Assembly (NCBI GenBank): GCA_958298945.1
Contig: OY282606.1
Location: 59,285,920 to 59,349,919, forward strand
Reading direction: 5' to 3'
From: Atherix ibis
Lineage: Eukaryota > Arthropoda > Insecta > Diptera > Athericidae
DNA length: 64,000 nucleotides
This document shows positions 11,938 to 24,169 of this stretch, piece after piece; positions within the stretch are counted from its first letter, which is position 1, and each line of letters opens with the position of its first letter. The notes below the pieces were generated by a model. That model ran no database searches. It saw only the letters and a program-made list of their open reading frames with translations, and was not told the DNA's origin. The position numbers were made by a program, and so were the translations under genes.

Positions 11938-12145
11938 CAGGGTGGGCCACTGTTGTTAAAAAACTTGGACTGATTTTTTAAATATTTTTGTTGTTGCAGG
12001 TAATAAAGATTTTTATGAAACTTTATAATGGCTACATATTCCGTCCAAAAATGGACTAAAATCCATCTGTTCGCAATGAAGAATCCTTGTTTATCGACCT
12101 GTTAGCAATCAAGAAGCTATGCAGACGTGAAGTAGATCGATCCCA
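11938..12145 (+). mobile_element. Possible 5' end of an IS630-type element
   Basis: ACAGGGTGGGCCA at about 11938 is a terminal-repeat-like sequence. Near 12028 an ATG starts MATYSVQKWTKIH, resembling the N-terminus of the transposase family whose C-terminal parts lie at 7350 and 13990. The frame breaks after about 20 codons. Weak evidence, from motif resemblance only. Confidence 0.35.
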
Positions 12146-12169
12146 ACACTAAAAAGTATTTGTTAAAAT

Positions 12170-12240
12170 AAAATTAAAATTCGTTTAAAAAACAATCTAG
12201 AATTATATTCTAGATTGCATTTTTAACGAATTTTTATTAA
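12170..12240. repeat. Hairpin-forming inverted repeat
   Basis: The core arms CAATCTAGAAT (12193-12203) and ATTCTAGATTG (12207-12217) are perfect complements around a 3-base loop. The pairing continues outward with small gaps through AAAATTCGTT and AACGAATTTT, giving arms near 28 bp. Possibly a MITE relic or the end of the adjacent transposon. Confidence 0.7.
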
Positions 12241-12766
12241 AAAAATGTGTTAGTTGTTTAAAATAAGTGATGATACGTAATTAGGCAAATAAAGAATAAC
12301 GTTCCTCGTAATTGCGTATCTACATTAAAACGGTATCACAGCATATAAAACTCTATGACGGAATGTGAACGATGATCTATTTGTTTCTACTCGTGCACTC
12401 TACGACGAAATATAATACAAGGAAGCATATGTGAAACAAACTAATCCAATGGCTTCAAACATACTACCTTCAATACTATCTATATTTAGTAAAAATATGT
12501 TATCTCTTTCTTTATGACATTTTCTATATGAGGATTGTTTTAAATAAAGAGATAATATACATTTGTGAAATAGTGATGTTGTGTAATACAAATATACGAG
12601 TATTATGATTGGTTATAAAGGTTAGTAGCAATGCCAAAGTATGTGTAAATGTTTTTGACAATAAATTTGTATTTCCTTCGTTTTCATATATATCACACCT
12701 ATTTTACTTAATATATGTAAAGAAATTTCGATAATCATAAACAATTTTGTTTTTTATTCAAAACAG

Positions 12767-13195
12767 ATGGTCATAATGTTGAAACATAGTGCTCTAATTA
12801 TTTTCTTCATAGCTGTTCTTAGCATTTTTGCCATTATTCAGGTATACTGTTTTCTATTATATTGTATTATTTGTAACAATCACTGATTTTTAAAATAACA
12901 ATAATTAATTTCTAAATAGTGCGTTGCTGCTAATGGTGTATTACCTGTAAGTACCAAATTAAATTTTCATAATTACTCATTTAATAAAATATTTAATTTA
13001 TATTCATATTATGAAACTAGATAACTAATGTTGGCAATTTTCCATGTGCTGAAAGAGGACAACAAGTAAATACACAATCTTATACGGCAATACTTCTTAA
13101 TATAAAATAATTAATATATTATTTTCTAGTGTATCTATAACGAAGACTGTTGTCAAGGCTTTTGTATTGCACCGCTAGCAAGATGTGGCTTATAA
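12767..13195 (+). CDS. Secreted inhibitor-cystine-knot-like peptide 2 (four exons, 70 residues)
   Basis: Exons by GT-AG signals: 12767-12841, 12920-12946, 13021-13065, 13130-13195. Introns are 78, 74 and 64 bp, all phase 0. The leader has a long hydrophobic run (ALIIFFIAVLSIFAIIQ). Exon 2 (9 codons) starts with C26. Exon 3 (15 codons) ends FPCAERGQQ. Exon 4 encodes CIYNEDCCQGFCIAPLARCG then L and TAA. Cysteines C43, C50, C56, C57, C61, C68 have exactly the spacing of the gene at 8596 (6,5,0,3,6). The middle exons have identical lengths (27 and 45 bp), so the two are tandem paralogues. Residues NEDCC, C-I and LARCG are shared while the leader and loops differ. CAG immediately precedes the ATG and could be the acceptor of an upstream 5'-UTR intron. 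A TATAAAG at 12614-12620 may be the promoter. The peptide is probably secreted; its target is unknown. Confidence 0.8.
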
Positions 13196-13199
13196 ATGA

Positions 13200-13985
13200 A
13201 TTAATGGAATAAATTAACAATTTATTATTTAAAATAATAACAATGTACTTGTTTTACTATTAAAAAAATTATAAATTCAAATGAAACCAAAAAAAAAGTT
13301 TTCAATATCAAACTTGTGAATATTATAAATATAATTTTTAATAAAAAAAAACAATTTATAATAACGTATTAGCATTCTTTGTATTTACGTTCAATTAAAA
13401 TTGTTAAATTATTTTAGATGATTTTGCAAATTTCTCTCAGAAAATTTTTTATTTTTAATATTTTAATAAGTTGGAAATTGAAACTTTCTCTATTAAAACA
13501 AAAAAAAACAATTGAGATGCCGTAATTATACTACTAATAAAAATTTAATTTTTTCCAATAATTTTGGAACTTGAGTATAATTGATAATAAGAGGTTGCAC
13601 TATTTTATTGAGAGTAAAAGAAACTTTTTATATAATAATATAAGTATTTAACATTCTGAACTGATTTCATTATAAAGTATGCAAAAAAAGTATTACAAAT
13701 ATTCGTGTGTTTTTTAGGAAATTTATGTACGGAAGTGATATTCTAGAAAAATCTTTAAGACTCTGCATACAAGAGAATAAATTTCTAAATCGTAATTATG
13801 ATTCTAGAAACTATAAATGGAATTTTATTTTTAATTTACATATTTCAGCATGTTTTAGTAATTTAAAAATAAAAATACAGCGTGGAAATATACAGGATTT
13901 TCCAATACGAATAATATATATTTTTTTCAAATAAAACAAAACTGAAATATGGCACATTTAAATTCATCATTTTGTTTTGAAGTAT
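13200..13985. other. AT-rich intergenic stretch
   Basis: Low-complexity A/T sequence. The open frame at 13707-13934 lacks recognisable features. No gene supported. Confidence 0.5.
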
Positions 13986-13989
13986 AATC

Positions 13990-14970
13990 AATGAAAATAT
14001 ACTCTAAAAACAACATCATGCAAATGGCGCTTCTGCTCTGTTTTCAGAACCGAATACGATGGTTTCAATTTTCGACCACATTATGTAATAAATCCGGCCT
14101 AATTTAACATATTTGGTGTTCAATATTCAATTTCAATGCATCAATGGGTGCTAGTTTATTGAATTAGACGAATGACTTTAAATAAACCTAAAACAAGAAG
14201 TCCAAATAATTTAAATCACAACTTTTTGAACGCCATTGCATATATACATTTTTTGAAATTATCGACTCGCACAGCATCGATTGTGGTCTAGACGGTATGC
14301 CTCGTAGCGCCGTCTTGTTAAAACTACATATTTGTTAAATCAATATCTTTCAATTTAAGCCACAAAACGTTCGATATCATCGATCTCTATTGCTTACCAT
14401 TGACATTAATGTCAACTCCTTCCTTATTTTGAAAAAATAAAGACCAATGATGCCATCGTACCATAAATCACACTAAACGGTTAATTTTTCGGAATGTAAA
14501 GGTTTCTCGTGAATAATTTTTGGATTGGCCGCAGCCAATTTTGTTTATTCATCAATAAATTGTTTATTATCTGAAAGATTGTCCGCAGCCAATTTTGTTT
14601 ATTTATCAATAAATTGTTTATTTATTTGAAAAGATAATTTTCTTGGAAAACTCAGCATAATTTTCAAGTTGCTCAAGAACAAAATCAGCAAATTCAGAGC
14701 GTTTGCGATGATCCAACAGCTGCAATTCTTGTGCAAAAATAATTTTGCAAAAATGTAAACCTAAATCCTACTATAAAATACCCCATATTATTGTGGCAGA
14801 TAGTCGTTAATGCTTATAACTCCTTGAAAGCAATAAATTTAGGTTTTGATCAATACTTCTCTGAACGGCAGCAATATTCTCGGCAATTCAACCGGATATT
14901 TGCCTTACTGGTGGACGAACATTGTATAAACTTTCTACAGTTTTGCGAATATCGAGCTAGTAACATAGAT
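13990..14970 (-). mobile_element. IS630/Tc1/mariner-superfamily transposase remnant
   Basis: The minus strand runs from about 14970 (helix-turn-helix region) through the text shared with the 3958-4440 copy (right half, about 14430-14970), a HEKPLHSEK-like motif near 14500, then a catalytic middle too decayed to place. The C-terminal IRPDLLHNVVENWNH lies near 14060-14100, and the end near 13990. Multiple stops. The right half is nearly the same sequence as 3958-4440, inverted. A related copy is at 27540-28440. Confidence 0.7.
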
Positions 14971-15239
14971 TATGATAACCATAAAATTTTCAAGATGTGC
15001 ACGATAAATTGCTATAAATTTCTGTTGAAATTAACAAATTGCTATAAATTGCTGTTCATTTCAAAGTATATCACTTCTATTAAAAAACTCCTTACATAAA
15101 TTTATCCTATAATATATTACCTAAGAGATCCCGCTTTACACTTAAATATAGCATAGAGCAGAATTGTAAATATAGGGGCATATAAGCAAAACGTTATTTC
15201 AATAAATACTATTTTCCTAAAGTAGAAATATCCTGTTTA

Positions 15240-15966
15240 TATACGCGGTGTAGCAGAAAAGTAACAAGACTAATTTTTTATACAATAATTCATTTTATTT
15301 TTATACATTATCGGTGGAGGCCTTGTTTCCACTATTGTCGACGAAACTGTAACAATGTAACATCCTTTAAAGTATTTTTTGCTCTTAAGGAACACCAAAA
15401 TTCATAATTAGATTATGAAAATAGAGGGTCTGAGGAGCCGCAGAAATCCCTTTTTCTGACAAATACTTGTTGGTGGAGATGTCCATGTGACAGGCGACGA
15501 TGGATTATTTAAGTATACTATATGACGCGTTAAACCTATTTTCGTAACCTTTTAAGAACTTTTTCATTAGCTTCAATGTTAGTCAATGGTCTAATTGTTC
15601 CACGTTTTCATTTTTCGATGTTAAAACTGCCACTGCTGCTCGGCCTTTATAAATGCTTTATAATGTCGAAAGAATTATTTTCTTAATAAGAAATATGCTC
15701 CATAGGCTTGTTGTAACTTTTAATAAGTCAAATTAGAGGATTCATCAAGCTTAACACAATATTTAAAGACATATCGTTGTTCCAAATTTTATTGTTTCTT
15801 TTATTATAAAGCTCTCCAAAAACACAACTTCACTTATCACACTCTCTAGAGTCGCATAAGAGGCACAATTTGAAACTGGTAGTGAACGTCTAAAAGGGAC
15901 TAACGTACAATCTTTATGGGATAAATCTAGTCTGATTACTTTTTTACCTCGTCCCCATATCGTCAT
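15240..15966 (-). mobile_element. Mariner-like transposase C-terminal remnant, second copy
   Basis: The minus strand shows YATLESVISEVVFLESF near 15800-15860 and ILVFLKSKKYFKGC near 15370-15410. It ends KKLVLLLFCYTAYI near 15240-15280, a C-terminal tail typical of mariner-type transposases. The order and motifs parallel the copy at 10195-10880. Frames are broken. Confidence 0.5.
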
Positions 15967-15969
15967 CTT

Positions 15970-17450
15970 GTCGTATGTATAAATTTTGTATTTAAATTTG
16001 CTATAATAACAAATATTTTAACAGTTAATACGTGTATATTAGTTATGTTTAAAAATATGGATGAATCGACTCAAACTCATTAGATTTCATTTTTTCACTG
16101 AGCCATTAATTAAAATCATTTGGCAAGTAATATCATGCAAAAATATGATTAAAGCTGCTTATCACAAATCTAAAATGGAACTCCAAATCATACCATTGAT
16201 AAATATTAGCTTAATCTGTTATTTAAAGTTCTCGATCTATGCTGCGTTCTTATTTCTACTATGAAATTTCGTTTATATTCGTATATTCGTACAAATGACT
16301 ATTTATCCAATTTTAATAGCGTATTTAATCATCGAAATTTTTTTTAGAACGAATAAAAGTTGCTTAAAAGTGTTTTGGAATGAAATTTTATTTGGATTTA
16401 TTTGTTGTTATTTGTATTATATTACATTAGTTTCATTGTAAAATTTTATCTAAGCCATTGCTCAATACATATTTGTCGTTTTTGTCAATATCATAAATGC
16501 GAAAATATATAAAATACATGCCTTTTAACTTATTAAATAAAATGAACATGCATATATTGAGAATAAAAATGGTAATTTTTGTCTTTCATTCATATTTTAT
16601 AATATTTATCGTGTCAATAAATTAAACCATGATAAACTATATAATTAAAAGATATTAATACAAATTGATCCGGACCTAATGGTTATTATGATGGTTTGTT
16701 CGTTCACCTCGTGAAAGAAATCGAATGGGTGACGGATCTCTATTCTTGAACCACTATTTTGAAACTTTAACGCCCCTTTGCATATATACAGAAATTAAGT
16801 CATAACTTCTAAAACTAAATATGGTAGAGTTTCTTATGCCGCACTTTAAAAAGTAAGAGTTTAAAAAAGTGGTTCTTTTGCCGTGAAACATTTAATTTGT
16901 TAAATTTAAATCCAATCTAAAGGCTTGAAAACAAACTTGCTCAAGTTATTACGTGTACTGCAGCTAACTTCAAGAAAATCTAGCACAAAATTGTCTGCTT
17001 CAAATTGTTTTCATAATAATGCAAGATTATTGTATCACTTTGTCGGGTCATAAGATGCGATGACCTACTGCAATTGTCGTAGTTATTTTTGCCTGCCATT
17101 TGATCACTACTGAGAATCTCGTACAAGTACCGAAATAATCATTAACTCATTTCAAATAACAAAATAAGTTTGCACAAAAAAAATGTTTTGGCCTACACAT
17201 GCAATAAACATTTTTGAGGCAAACCATTGCAATATTTAAGGCATATTGCGTAGTCAACTTTCAGAGCCGTGTAAACTAGATACTCGTACTAGCAAATTCT
17301 GTTTCAAGTTTCTTTTCACGTATATACAAACATTATGGGACCTTATTTCTAGGTCTGCTCTTATTCTGTTAATGTAAACTCATAGAATTTGCCGACAAAG
17401 AGTTTCTCATAGTTTTCTATATGTACGTATAAATACAATAGTTTTCTATC
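15970..17450. other. Intergenic stretch, no assigned feature
   Basis: AT-rich, with one less biased patch near 16670-16900. No promoter plus ORF combination and no recognisable protein remnant. Confidence 0.45.
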
Positions 17451-17455
17451 AGAAA

Positions 17456-18075
17456 TTGATCATGTGGAAAAACTTTTTTTTTATTAATATCTACAACAAC
17501 AAAATCTACGATTTTTATAAAGGTAAGTACAAGCACGTGAAAACATGTAAAGGAAAACACATATCGATTATTTTATTTTATAATTTTAAAAAAATTGACG
17601 GACATCGCCGTATTGAACGTCTATGGATGTATAATGTATATCTTTTAATTTTCGTGTGACGGTTCCAGGTTAACCGTTTGTCGAATATAAGTCCAAGGTA
17701 ACGCATGCTTTTTTGTGGTATATTAATGCCACTTTATTACTACCACTCTTTTTGAACAAGGTTTCTAAGGAGTGGATGTAGTTCTGTAGGATATTGATGG
17801 CTTTGGAAGGATTCTTGTGATGTGTAAGAATGGCTGTATTGTTAGCATCAGTGTGATAAGAAATATCGTGAGCTTAAATATTGTGAAGGATTGGGACTAG
17901 GATACTTCTCTGAGGGATACCGACGGAGATAGAATATATGTCAGAAAACTTAATATTTTACGATATAGTAATCCAACATGACATTTACGGTCGAAAGTAT
18001 GCGATTTGTCTCTAAAATGTTCTGTAGCAAAATCGTACTCTTGCAATTGCCGATTCAGATTGCTATAGGCCCTTC
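17456..18075 (-). mobile_element. Jockey-clade LINE fragment
   Basis: The nucleotide text is clearly related to 33860-34700: GTTCCAGGTTAAC near 17665 matches 34367, and the preceding run about a growth of AAAACATGTAAAGGAA matches 33890-33910. The minus strand is therefore a Jockey RT-to-C-terminus fragment with a deletion near 17660. It carries many stops. Confidence 0.6.
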
Positions 18076-18079
18076 AGGA

Positions 18080-19400
18080 TTTTCGAAATGAAGAAACTTC
18101 TTTATTGCAGCATGGTCTATTCTAAGAAGAAACTTTTTTCCCATAAAATACTTGCTGAAGTGTTAGAGTATTTTTATCACAGAGAGCAACTCTCTTTGGA
18201 TGAATCAATAGTTTGTCTCCGGTTAAGAAAACGCCTTGCTAAAATAGGCTATTACCGCCTCGCGATCTCCTCTTTGTTATGGTAGCACTCTACCAATACC
18301 CATATTACTAGCGTCTGTGTCGAAGATGCATTTATTTACTTGGTCTAGGTAGCCCATGATAAGAAAGTTACACAAACATTGTTTTAGTTATCTTAAAGAT
18401 TCATCACATTTTACGTTCCAGTTAAACTGACATCACTCTTCTTTGAGCAAAAATCGAGAAATGCCTGCACCTCATGACCTTCATGCGAAACAATATGCAC
18501 GTAAAAGCTGACTTCTATTTGGAAAAATTAGCAAATCCTGGGGCTCAGCTTCAAGATTGCATTCCGTCGTTTTTCAAAAATTTGACCCAGTTTTTGCAAG
18601 TAGTTCTCAAAGTTACGTCCAATTATGAATATATCATCTAAATATACAATACAAGGAAAACATTTTCTATTAGTTCAGAAAGCAGCAATTTCATAAACCT
18701 CTCAAATATGGTGGGTGCATTGCATAATCTATATGGAATAACTTTGCATTGTCACAGTCTCTTTCCCGTAGAGTACGCCGTTTTCTCCTTGTTCTTTTCA
18801 TTGATTTCCACCTTCGAGTAGCCACTTTTCAAGTCTGAAGTGTAAAACTACTTAATTCCACTAAGCGTGTCCAGAGTATCATCAATACTTGGAGTTGGAT
18901 AGCTGTCTTTCTTGGTGAAGTCGTTCAAACGGCGGAATCGTTCCATCCTTTTTTCTCACCAAAAATACCGTTGAACATCATGGACTCTATGAAGGTTCGA
19001 TGGCGTTTCTAACTCGAATATCACCGATCATTCCATCCAGTTCTTTTTCTAGAGTTAGAGAAACTCTTTTTGGCTATTGGCGAACAGATATTATATTATC
19101 TGTGTTGATTTTGTGTTTCGCCAATCCAATCCGTCCGATGTCACTTTCATATGGATCGAAAATACAGCTGTAAAGCATCAGAAGTTCGTGGGCTTCTTTT
19201 AAATGTCTCTTCGACAACTCATTATAGTAATAGTCCAGCAATGTTCCCACGCTATCCTCAATAATTGTCGATGTATTTCGCTCGGTATCCATTCACTTCG
19301 CATCCACGAAAAGCCAGTACAGGTGCCTACTATTGCGTCCTTCTCAACAACGCATTCTTCATCGCTGATTTATTATCGACGGCAATTTGGAAGCTGCAAG
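18080..19400 (-). mobile_element. Ty3/gypsy retrotransposon pol fragment (reverse transcriptase)
   Basis: The minus strand reads RLNDFTKKDSYPTPSIDDTL then DTLSGIK, a stop, and FYTSDLKSGYSKVEI near 18790-18950, then VIPYRLCNAPTIFERFMKLL near 18690-18760, and CIVYLDDIFII near 18615-18650. These are RT domains A to C of the Ty3/gypsy type, with the YLDD catalytic motif intact. Several stops elsewhere mark it dead. Upstream (19074-19292) lies SKRHLKEAHELLMLYSCIF. The stretch 19060-19390 is repeated at 22405-22720, so the two gypsy pieces here overlap by about 320 bp. Confidence 0.85.
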
Positions 19401-19429
19401 AAATGGTAGAAGGACTTTTTTATAGATTG

Positions 19430-19610
19430 TAGAAAAGTAGAGATATTGTAGAGATAATACTCCTAATATATTGGATGGGGCTAAGGATGATAGCTTGAGA
19501 AACACCGCCTTTATTGGAATCAAAAGCTTGAGATACATCTATTAAGATACTTGGATAAAAATTTTTTTATTTAAAATAGATTGTAGTGTTATTAATAGTA
19601 TGATAACAAT
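19430..19610 (-). mobile_element. Jockey-clade RT scrap
   Basis: The minus strand gives ILIDVSQAFDSN followed at once by KGGVSQAIILSPIQYI, corresponding to RT domain A (LDVSQAFD) joined to domain B (GVPQGSILSPILY). The sequence between is deleted. Short dead fragment. Confidence 0.6.
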
Positions 19611-20425
19611 GTGGTTACGATATTGAAAATAAATGAATAGTCAAAAAAAATATTTTAGAATTAAGTAATGGAAATAAACTTATATGTATGTTTATAAAAG
19701 AAAGTTAGGTGCACTGTTTTACTATGCTCGTGTATAATTTTAATCACGAAAAATTTCCACAAGAAAGGAGAATACTATTTAAGTTACAATTTATGTTATA
19801 AATACTGGATCTTTTTTGGATATATGTATGTATAGAATAGAAATTCCATTTTAATCTTGTAGTAGGCGTTACCACTGAATACTCAGAATACTCCAATCTT
19901 GTTTATTTTAAACGTCAGCAAGAGAATTGCTGTTTTCCGAAAGCCTAAAATGTGCTTTATGAACCTAACATATATTTTTCAAAACAGCAATTATAATTGA
20001 CAGAATATGGGTTATATAATAAGAATTGACTCTGTTTGGGTTATAAGCACGAATAACGTATGGGATGGTGCAAATCTCTCATGCCATACCTCCTTTTCAA
20101 AACTTATAATATAAGTATGGTCGAATTATTTTTTCATGAATATACAGAAGTCACATGCCCTTAAACCTATCTATAATTATAATTAATACTCGCATATACA
20201 AACAAAATATCTCTACAATTTTAATTCGGTTGTTGCAAATATTTAATTATTAAATATTAGCTAAAGCTTCAATTTTCATTTTATTTAATCATTTTGTTTT
20301 TCAATTACCAATATCAGATACAAATAAAAATAAAATTCTATTGCATATTTGTTGCTCATGCAAACGTGTTTCAAAAGAAAAATTATTTATTTAAACCGAG
20401 AATGTTTGTGGTTTTGCGTTGTTCT

Positions 20426-20532
20426 GGGAATTTTTCGATCAGTTTTATTTACTCAACTGAATAAACAATTATAGCTGATGAAAGTACACATATACTCAAG
20501 TAAACGAGTATAAATTGGCTCCAAGATTTGCA
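20426..20532 (+). promoter_or_regulatory. Promoter of RGD-repeat peptide gene, copy A
   Basis: TATAAAT at 20509-20515 and a likely start region at GCAGTTC (20531-20537) lie 60-90 bases before the ATG. GGGAATTTTTC at 20426-20436 fits the general NF-kB/Rel consensus GGGRNNYYYY about 100 bases upstream of the start, as in insect immune-peptide promoters. The TATA match is solid; the kB reading is only a motif match. Confidence 0.5.
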
Positions 20533-20596
20533 GTTCGCCAATATTTTCTTACATAGTAAAATCATTTTTTAGCTTAATTGCACAGAAATTAGAATA

Positions 20597-20752
20597 ATGG
20601 ATTGCCAAAAGATTCTATGGATTCTTGTTGTTATCTGCGGGCTATTGTGTTCTCGAGCCCAAGCCAGAAGAGGTGATCAAGATCCTAGGGAGTATTACGA
20701 TGACCGAGAACCTCAAAGGGGTGATCAAGATCCAAGGGAATTTGACGACTAG
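20597..20752 (+). CDS. Secreted RGD-repeat peptide precursor, copy A (51 residues)
   Basis: The signal peptide (KILWILVVICGLLC core) ends in an AXA site, A21-Q22-A23, leaving a 28-residue mature peptide. The mature part is two imperfect copies of RGDQDPRE followed by aromatic and acidic residues (YYDD, FDD), so the RGD tripeptide occurs twice (residues 25-27 and 41-43). The first ATG after the TATA box is used. AATAAA is at 20821-20826. It is short, charged, cysteine-free in the mature part, and like an immune-induced or reproductive secreted peptide. RGD could mean integrin binding, but that is speculation. It is too short for an ORF screen at 60 codons. Copy B at 29294 encodes the same mature peptide; the only residue change is R20 to Q in the signal region. 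I do not recognise a family. Confidence 0.75.
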   Translation: MDCQKILWILVVICGLLCSRAQARRGDQDPREYYDDREPQRGDQDPREFDD

Positions 20753-23700
20753 ATGTAATATAAATTAGTAAAATAGTCCAAAACATATTTTTACATTTTG
20801 TTGTGTTTATAAAAATATGTAATAAAAAACAAATTAGATGAAAATGGCGTAATAATTTTTTAGCATAAAAAGCTCAAATATTATTTTAAATCAAATAAAA
20901 TTATTTCAGTGCTGAACAGTAAAAGCTGCCCTTTTTTGAATAACCTAATTTTAATTCAAAAATATTTCAAAGCAAAATTATGTTTTTATAATTACCTGCG
21001 AAAGCATATAAACTATGTCTTTTAATACAATAGTGAGAAGTATTATATTTAATAATTTATATTCCAGAAATTAAATTTAAATATAATACGATGAATATTT
21101 AGAAAATAATTTATTATATGAACCTACCTACTGAATTTTCTGAATCTTAATTTTTATTTTCGATTAACCAAATATATAAAAATTTAATATTTCAGTTAAA
21201 TATTTTTAAAGTAATTTACATATTACGCATAATAAAATATTATTTTGATGTACAATTTTCGAGAAATTGTACGGCAAGAGGTATCAAATAAAATTAAAGT
21301 CCTAAAACTATGTTTAACTGAATATTCCAATTAAGTTTTATTATACTTGAAGACATTGAAACTAGAATATAAATATAGTTTTTATTATTTGTAAGAGTTA
21401 TATGGAAGCACATGTTAGTTTTACAATATTCTTTTAAGTCGGTTAGTTTGTAAATTTTTGAATGGTTGCTATTAATTTAATGAATTACTTGAAGTGACAC
21501 CAATTCAACAATATAATATGTTTTTATGAAACAGACGAATTCCTTCCTCTTGTGTGATTTTTGTAATACAGATATTGTGGGTTTGGTCACATAAATAAGA
21601 TCGGCAGTTCAAACAATTACAAATTTGTTTGTTTGTTTTATAGTAGATACCCCATCACAATAAGCCAGGGGTCACTGCTACAGTACTACGATCTTGAAGG
21701 TCATATGGCGCACGAGAGATCGTAAGATATTTATAAGTCGATGTATTAGCAGAACTTAATTCTCATTTAGCACAACAAGTTCATAAGATGGAATAGCTAC
21801 TTAGGTATAAATGGGAGTTTGGTTTGTTTTGTTAGCAAGAACAAGGTCTCTTGGGAGTTTTAATAAAGTGGTAGGAGTCAAGTAGCATTGACATATGGTA
21901 GCTGTCCTGTCAGAGGAAAAAATCAAAGATAACTCGATAGTCCCTCTGCAATTTTAGCGTGTGTAAGTTTAGTACGACCAATTTTAGTCCTGAGAAATTT
22001 TTTGATTTCTGAGTATATAGGCCGAAAAATGTGATTGCTGGACAAGCAGGATATAAGTTCAGCACCCCGCATCTCTGCCGTTAATTTTGGTCCTTGGTGT
22101 GCAGATTTTGCCAGAAAAATTTCCCCTCTCATTTCCTAAGATACCAACATGAACTGTAACCAACTGAAGTCCCATATTTTTATTATTAGCGAATGTTGTT
22201 TAGCACAGTGTCGCTCCTAATACCCATAGGCGTTGTTTATGGCTGCATACGTAAATTGTAGCATAGTATTTACTATCTCATGAACCTCTTGCGAAAAAAT
22301 TTCCTGTATAGCAGCCAGTCGTTGTAATAGGATTCGACGTCTTGAAGAGCTCCTCAATATTCTTTCCCGGTCCTCTTTTTAATCTAGTTAACCTATAATA
22401 ATATAGGGACTCTTTTTGCCTATTAGCGAACAGATATTGCATTGTCTGTGTTGATTTTATGTTTCGTCAATTCATTCGTCCGATATCACTTTCATATGCA
22501 TCGAAAATATAGCTGTAAAGCATTAGAAGTTCGTGGGCTTCTTTTAAATGTTTCTCCGACAACTCATTATAGTAATAGTCCAGCAATGTTCTCACGCTAT
22601 CCTCAATAATTATCGATGTATTTTCGCTCGGTGTCATTACAGGTGAAAAGCCATTACAGGTGCCTACTATTACGTCCTTTTCAACAACGCATTCTTCATC
22701 GCTAATTTATTATCCGTACCAGCTCAAGTTCTGATGATTTTATTAATGTGCGAGTAGTAATCCATTATATCTAGTATTGGATTTTGGTCTGACAAAGACC
22801 ATGAGAATTTTACTGGCATCAGAGTGTCCGATCTCGATGGTAGAACTGATCGCTGCAAGCAAAATACATTTTCCATTGACACTACTTGCAAGAATATTTC
22901 GTCGCACACGCTTTCTAAAATGCCATATTTAAAGTTGATTGTCAGCTGATTACTTCTCATAAAGTCCAATCCAATTATTGGAATGTCAATAGTTATTATC
23001 TCCAAATTTATTTTCCAGACCCTTTTCTCACCGAACGTGTATGTGCTAACCTACAGAATACATTGTATTCCTGTTGATTTATACCGAATATGGATTTTGG
23101 AAAGTCGTGTTACCATGTGAGAACCGATAAATATTTGAGATGCTACTTTATTCATAGTTAATTGACACGGCGGTAAGCCTGCAAAATTTTTATAATGGCG
23201 ATGTCTTCATAACAGCCGGCATAGACAGTTCGGTCATGGCGTTTATTCGTTTCCCTGATTTATTTGTGCGGGGTCACTAGCTCGACGTTCAACTGCTAGT
23301 CCCCGATTTGTAGTGTTCGGTACCCTTGCATTGCATTCGGGCAGTTTGATCAAATGTGGCCCAGTTTTCCACATCGATAGCACATTAAATTCGACAGGTG
23401 GCCACTTGGACTTGCACCAGTATCCTTGACCATAATTACTCTTATCTGGTGTGTTCTCGGATCATGACGAACTGCCTTTTCCTGCTATGCATAAGCCAAG
23501 GCATTTTCCAAGGTAGTATGATATCCGTCTTACAGTCGCCTTGACTTCCAGATTTCGTATCCCACCGATAAATGATTGAAGCATCACCCCATCGATGAAT
23601 GAATTTGATAAGATTGATATTTCTTTTGCGCCAACTTCTCTATTTTTAGTGCCCACTGTTGAAGACCTTTATTATGACTCTGAATCCGATCGCTTCTGAT

Positions 23701-24169
23701 AAGTGATCGTATGTGACTTCACCACCAAGAGCTTCTAACAATGTAAAAGCTTGATCGCAAAAATTCAGTATTACAGCACTTTGTGCCTGTTCATATGTCT
23801 ACATATTTGTGTTGACCACTGATTCAAACTGTAACTTGTATGCCGCCTATGAAGTACTTCCATCAAACGGTGGGACCTTGAATTTACCGCATACAGATGC
23901 GGCAATACTGTGGCCGGTGTTTGAACCACTATTAGCCTTCCATAATTCTTGTTCTCAATTGCTTAACTTCAACCATCACCTTCCCTTCCACTATGTTGAC
24001 TTCTGTAATAAATTTTTCTTCTACTATGTTGGCTTCAGCTATCACCTTCTCTTGTACTTCATTTACTTTCGATTCTACGTCTTTCTTTAGCCTATCTTGG
24101 GATTTCTTGAAAGATGCCATAAGTTTCTGTTGTTGCTCATGGTATAGCAAAATTTGATTCTCCAAACGA

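Larger units (their letters stand above)
19850..22403. repeat. Segmental duplication, copy A
   Basis: About 2.55 kb that recurs in the same orientation at 28470-30895. It contains the RGD-repeat peptide gene, its promoter and about 1.6 kb of downstream non-coding sequence. Identity is very high from about 19925 to 21130 and somewhat lower towards both ends. Copy A has about 140 bases near 21150-21300 that copy B lacks. It abuts gypsy fragments on both sides. The minus-strand frame at 21923-22132 (EIKKFLRTKIGRTKLTHAKI) exists in both copies and looks like decayed retroelement coding sequence, unassigned. Confidence 0.9.
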
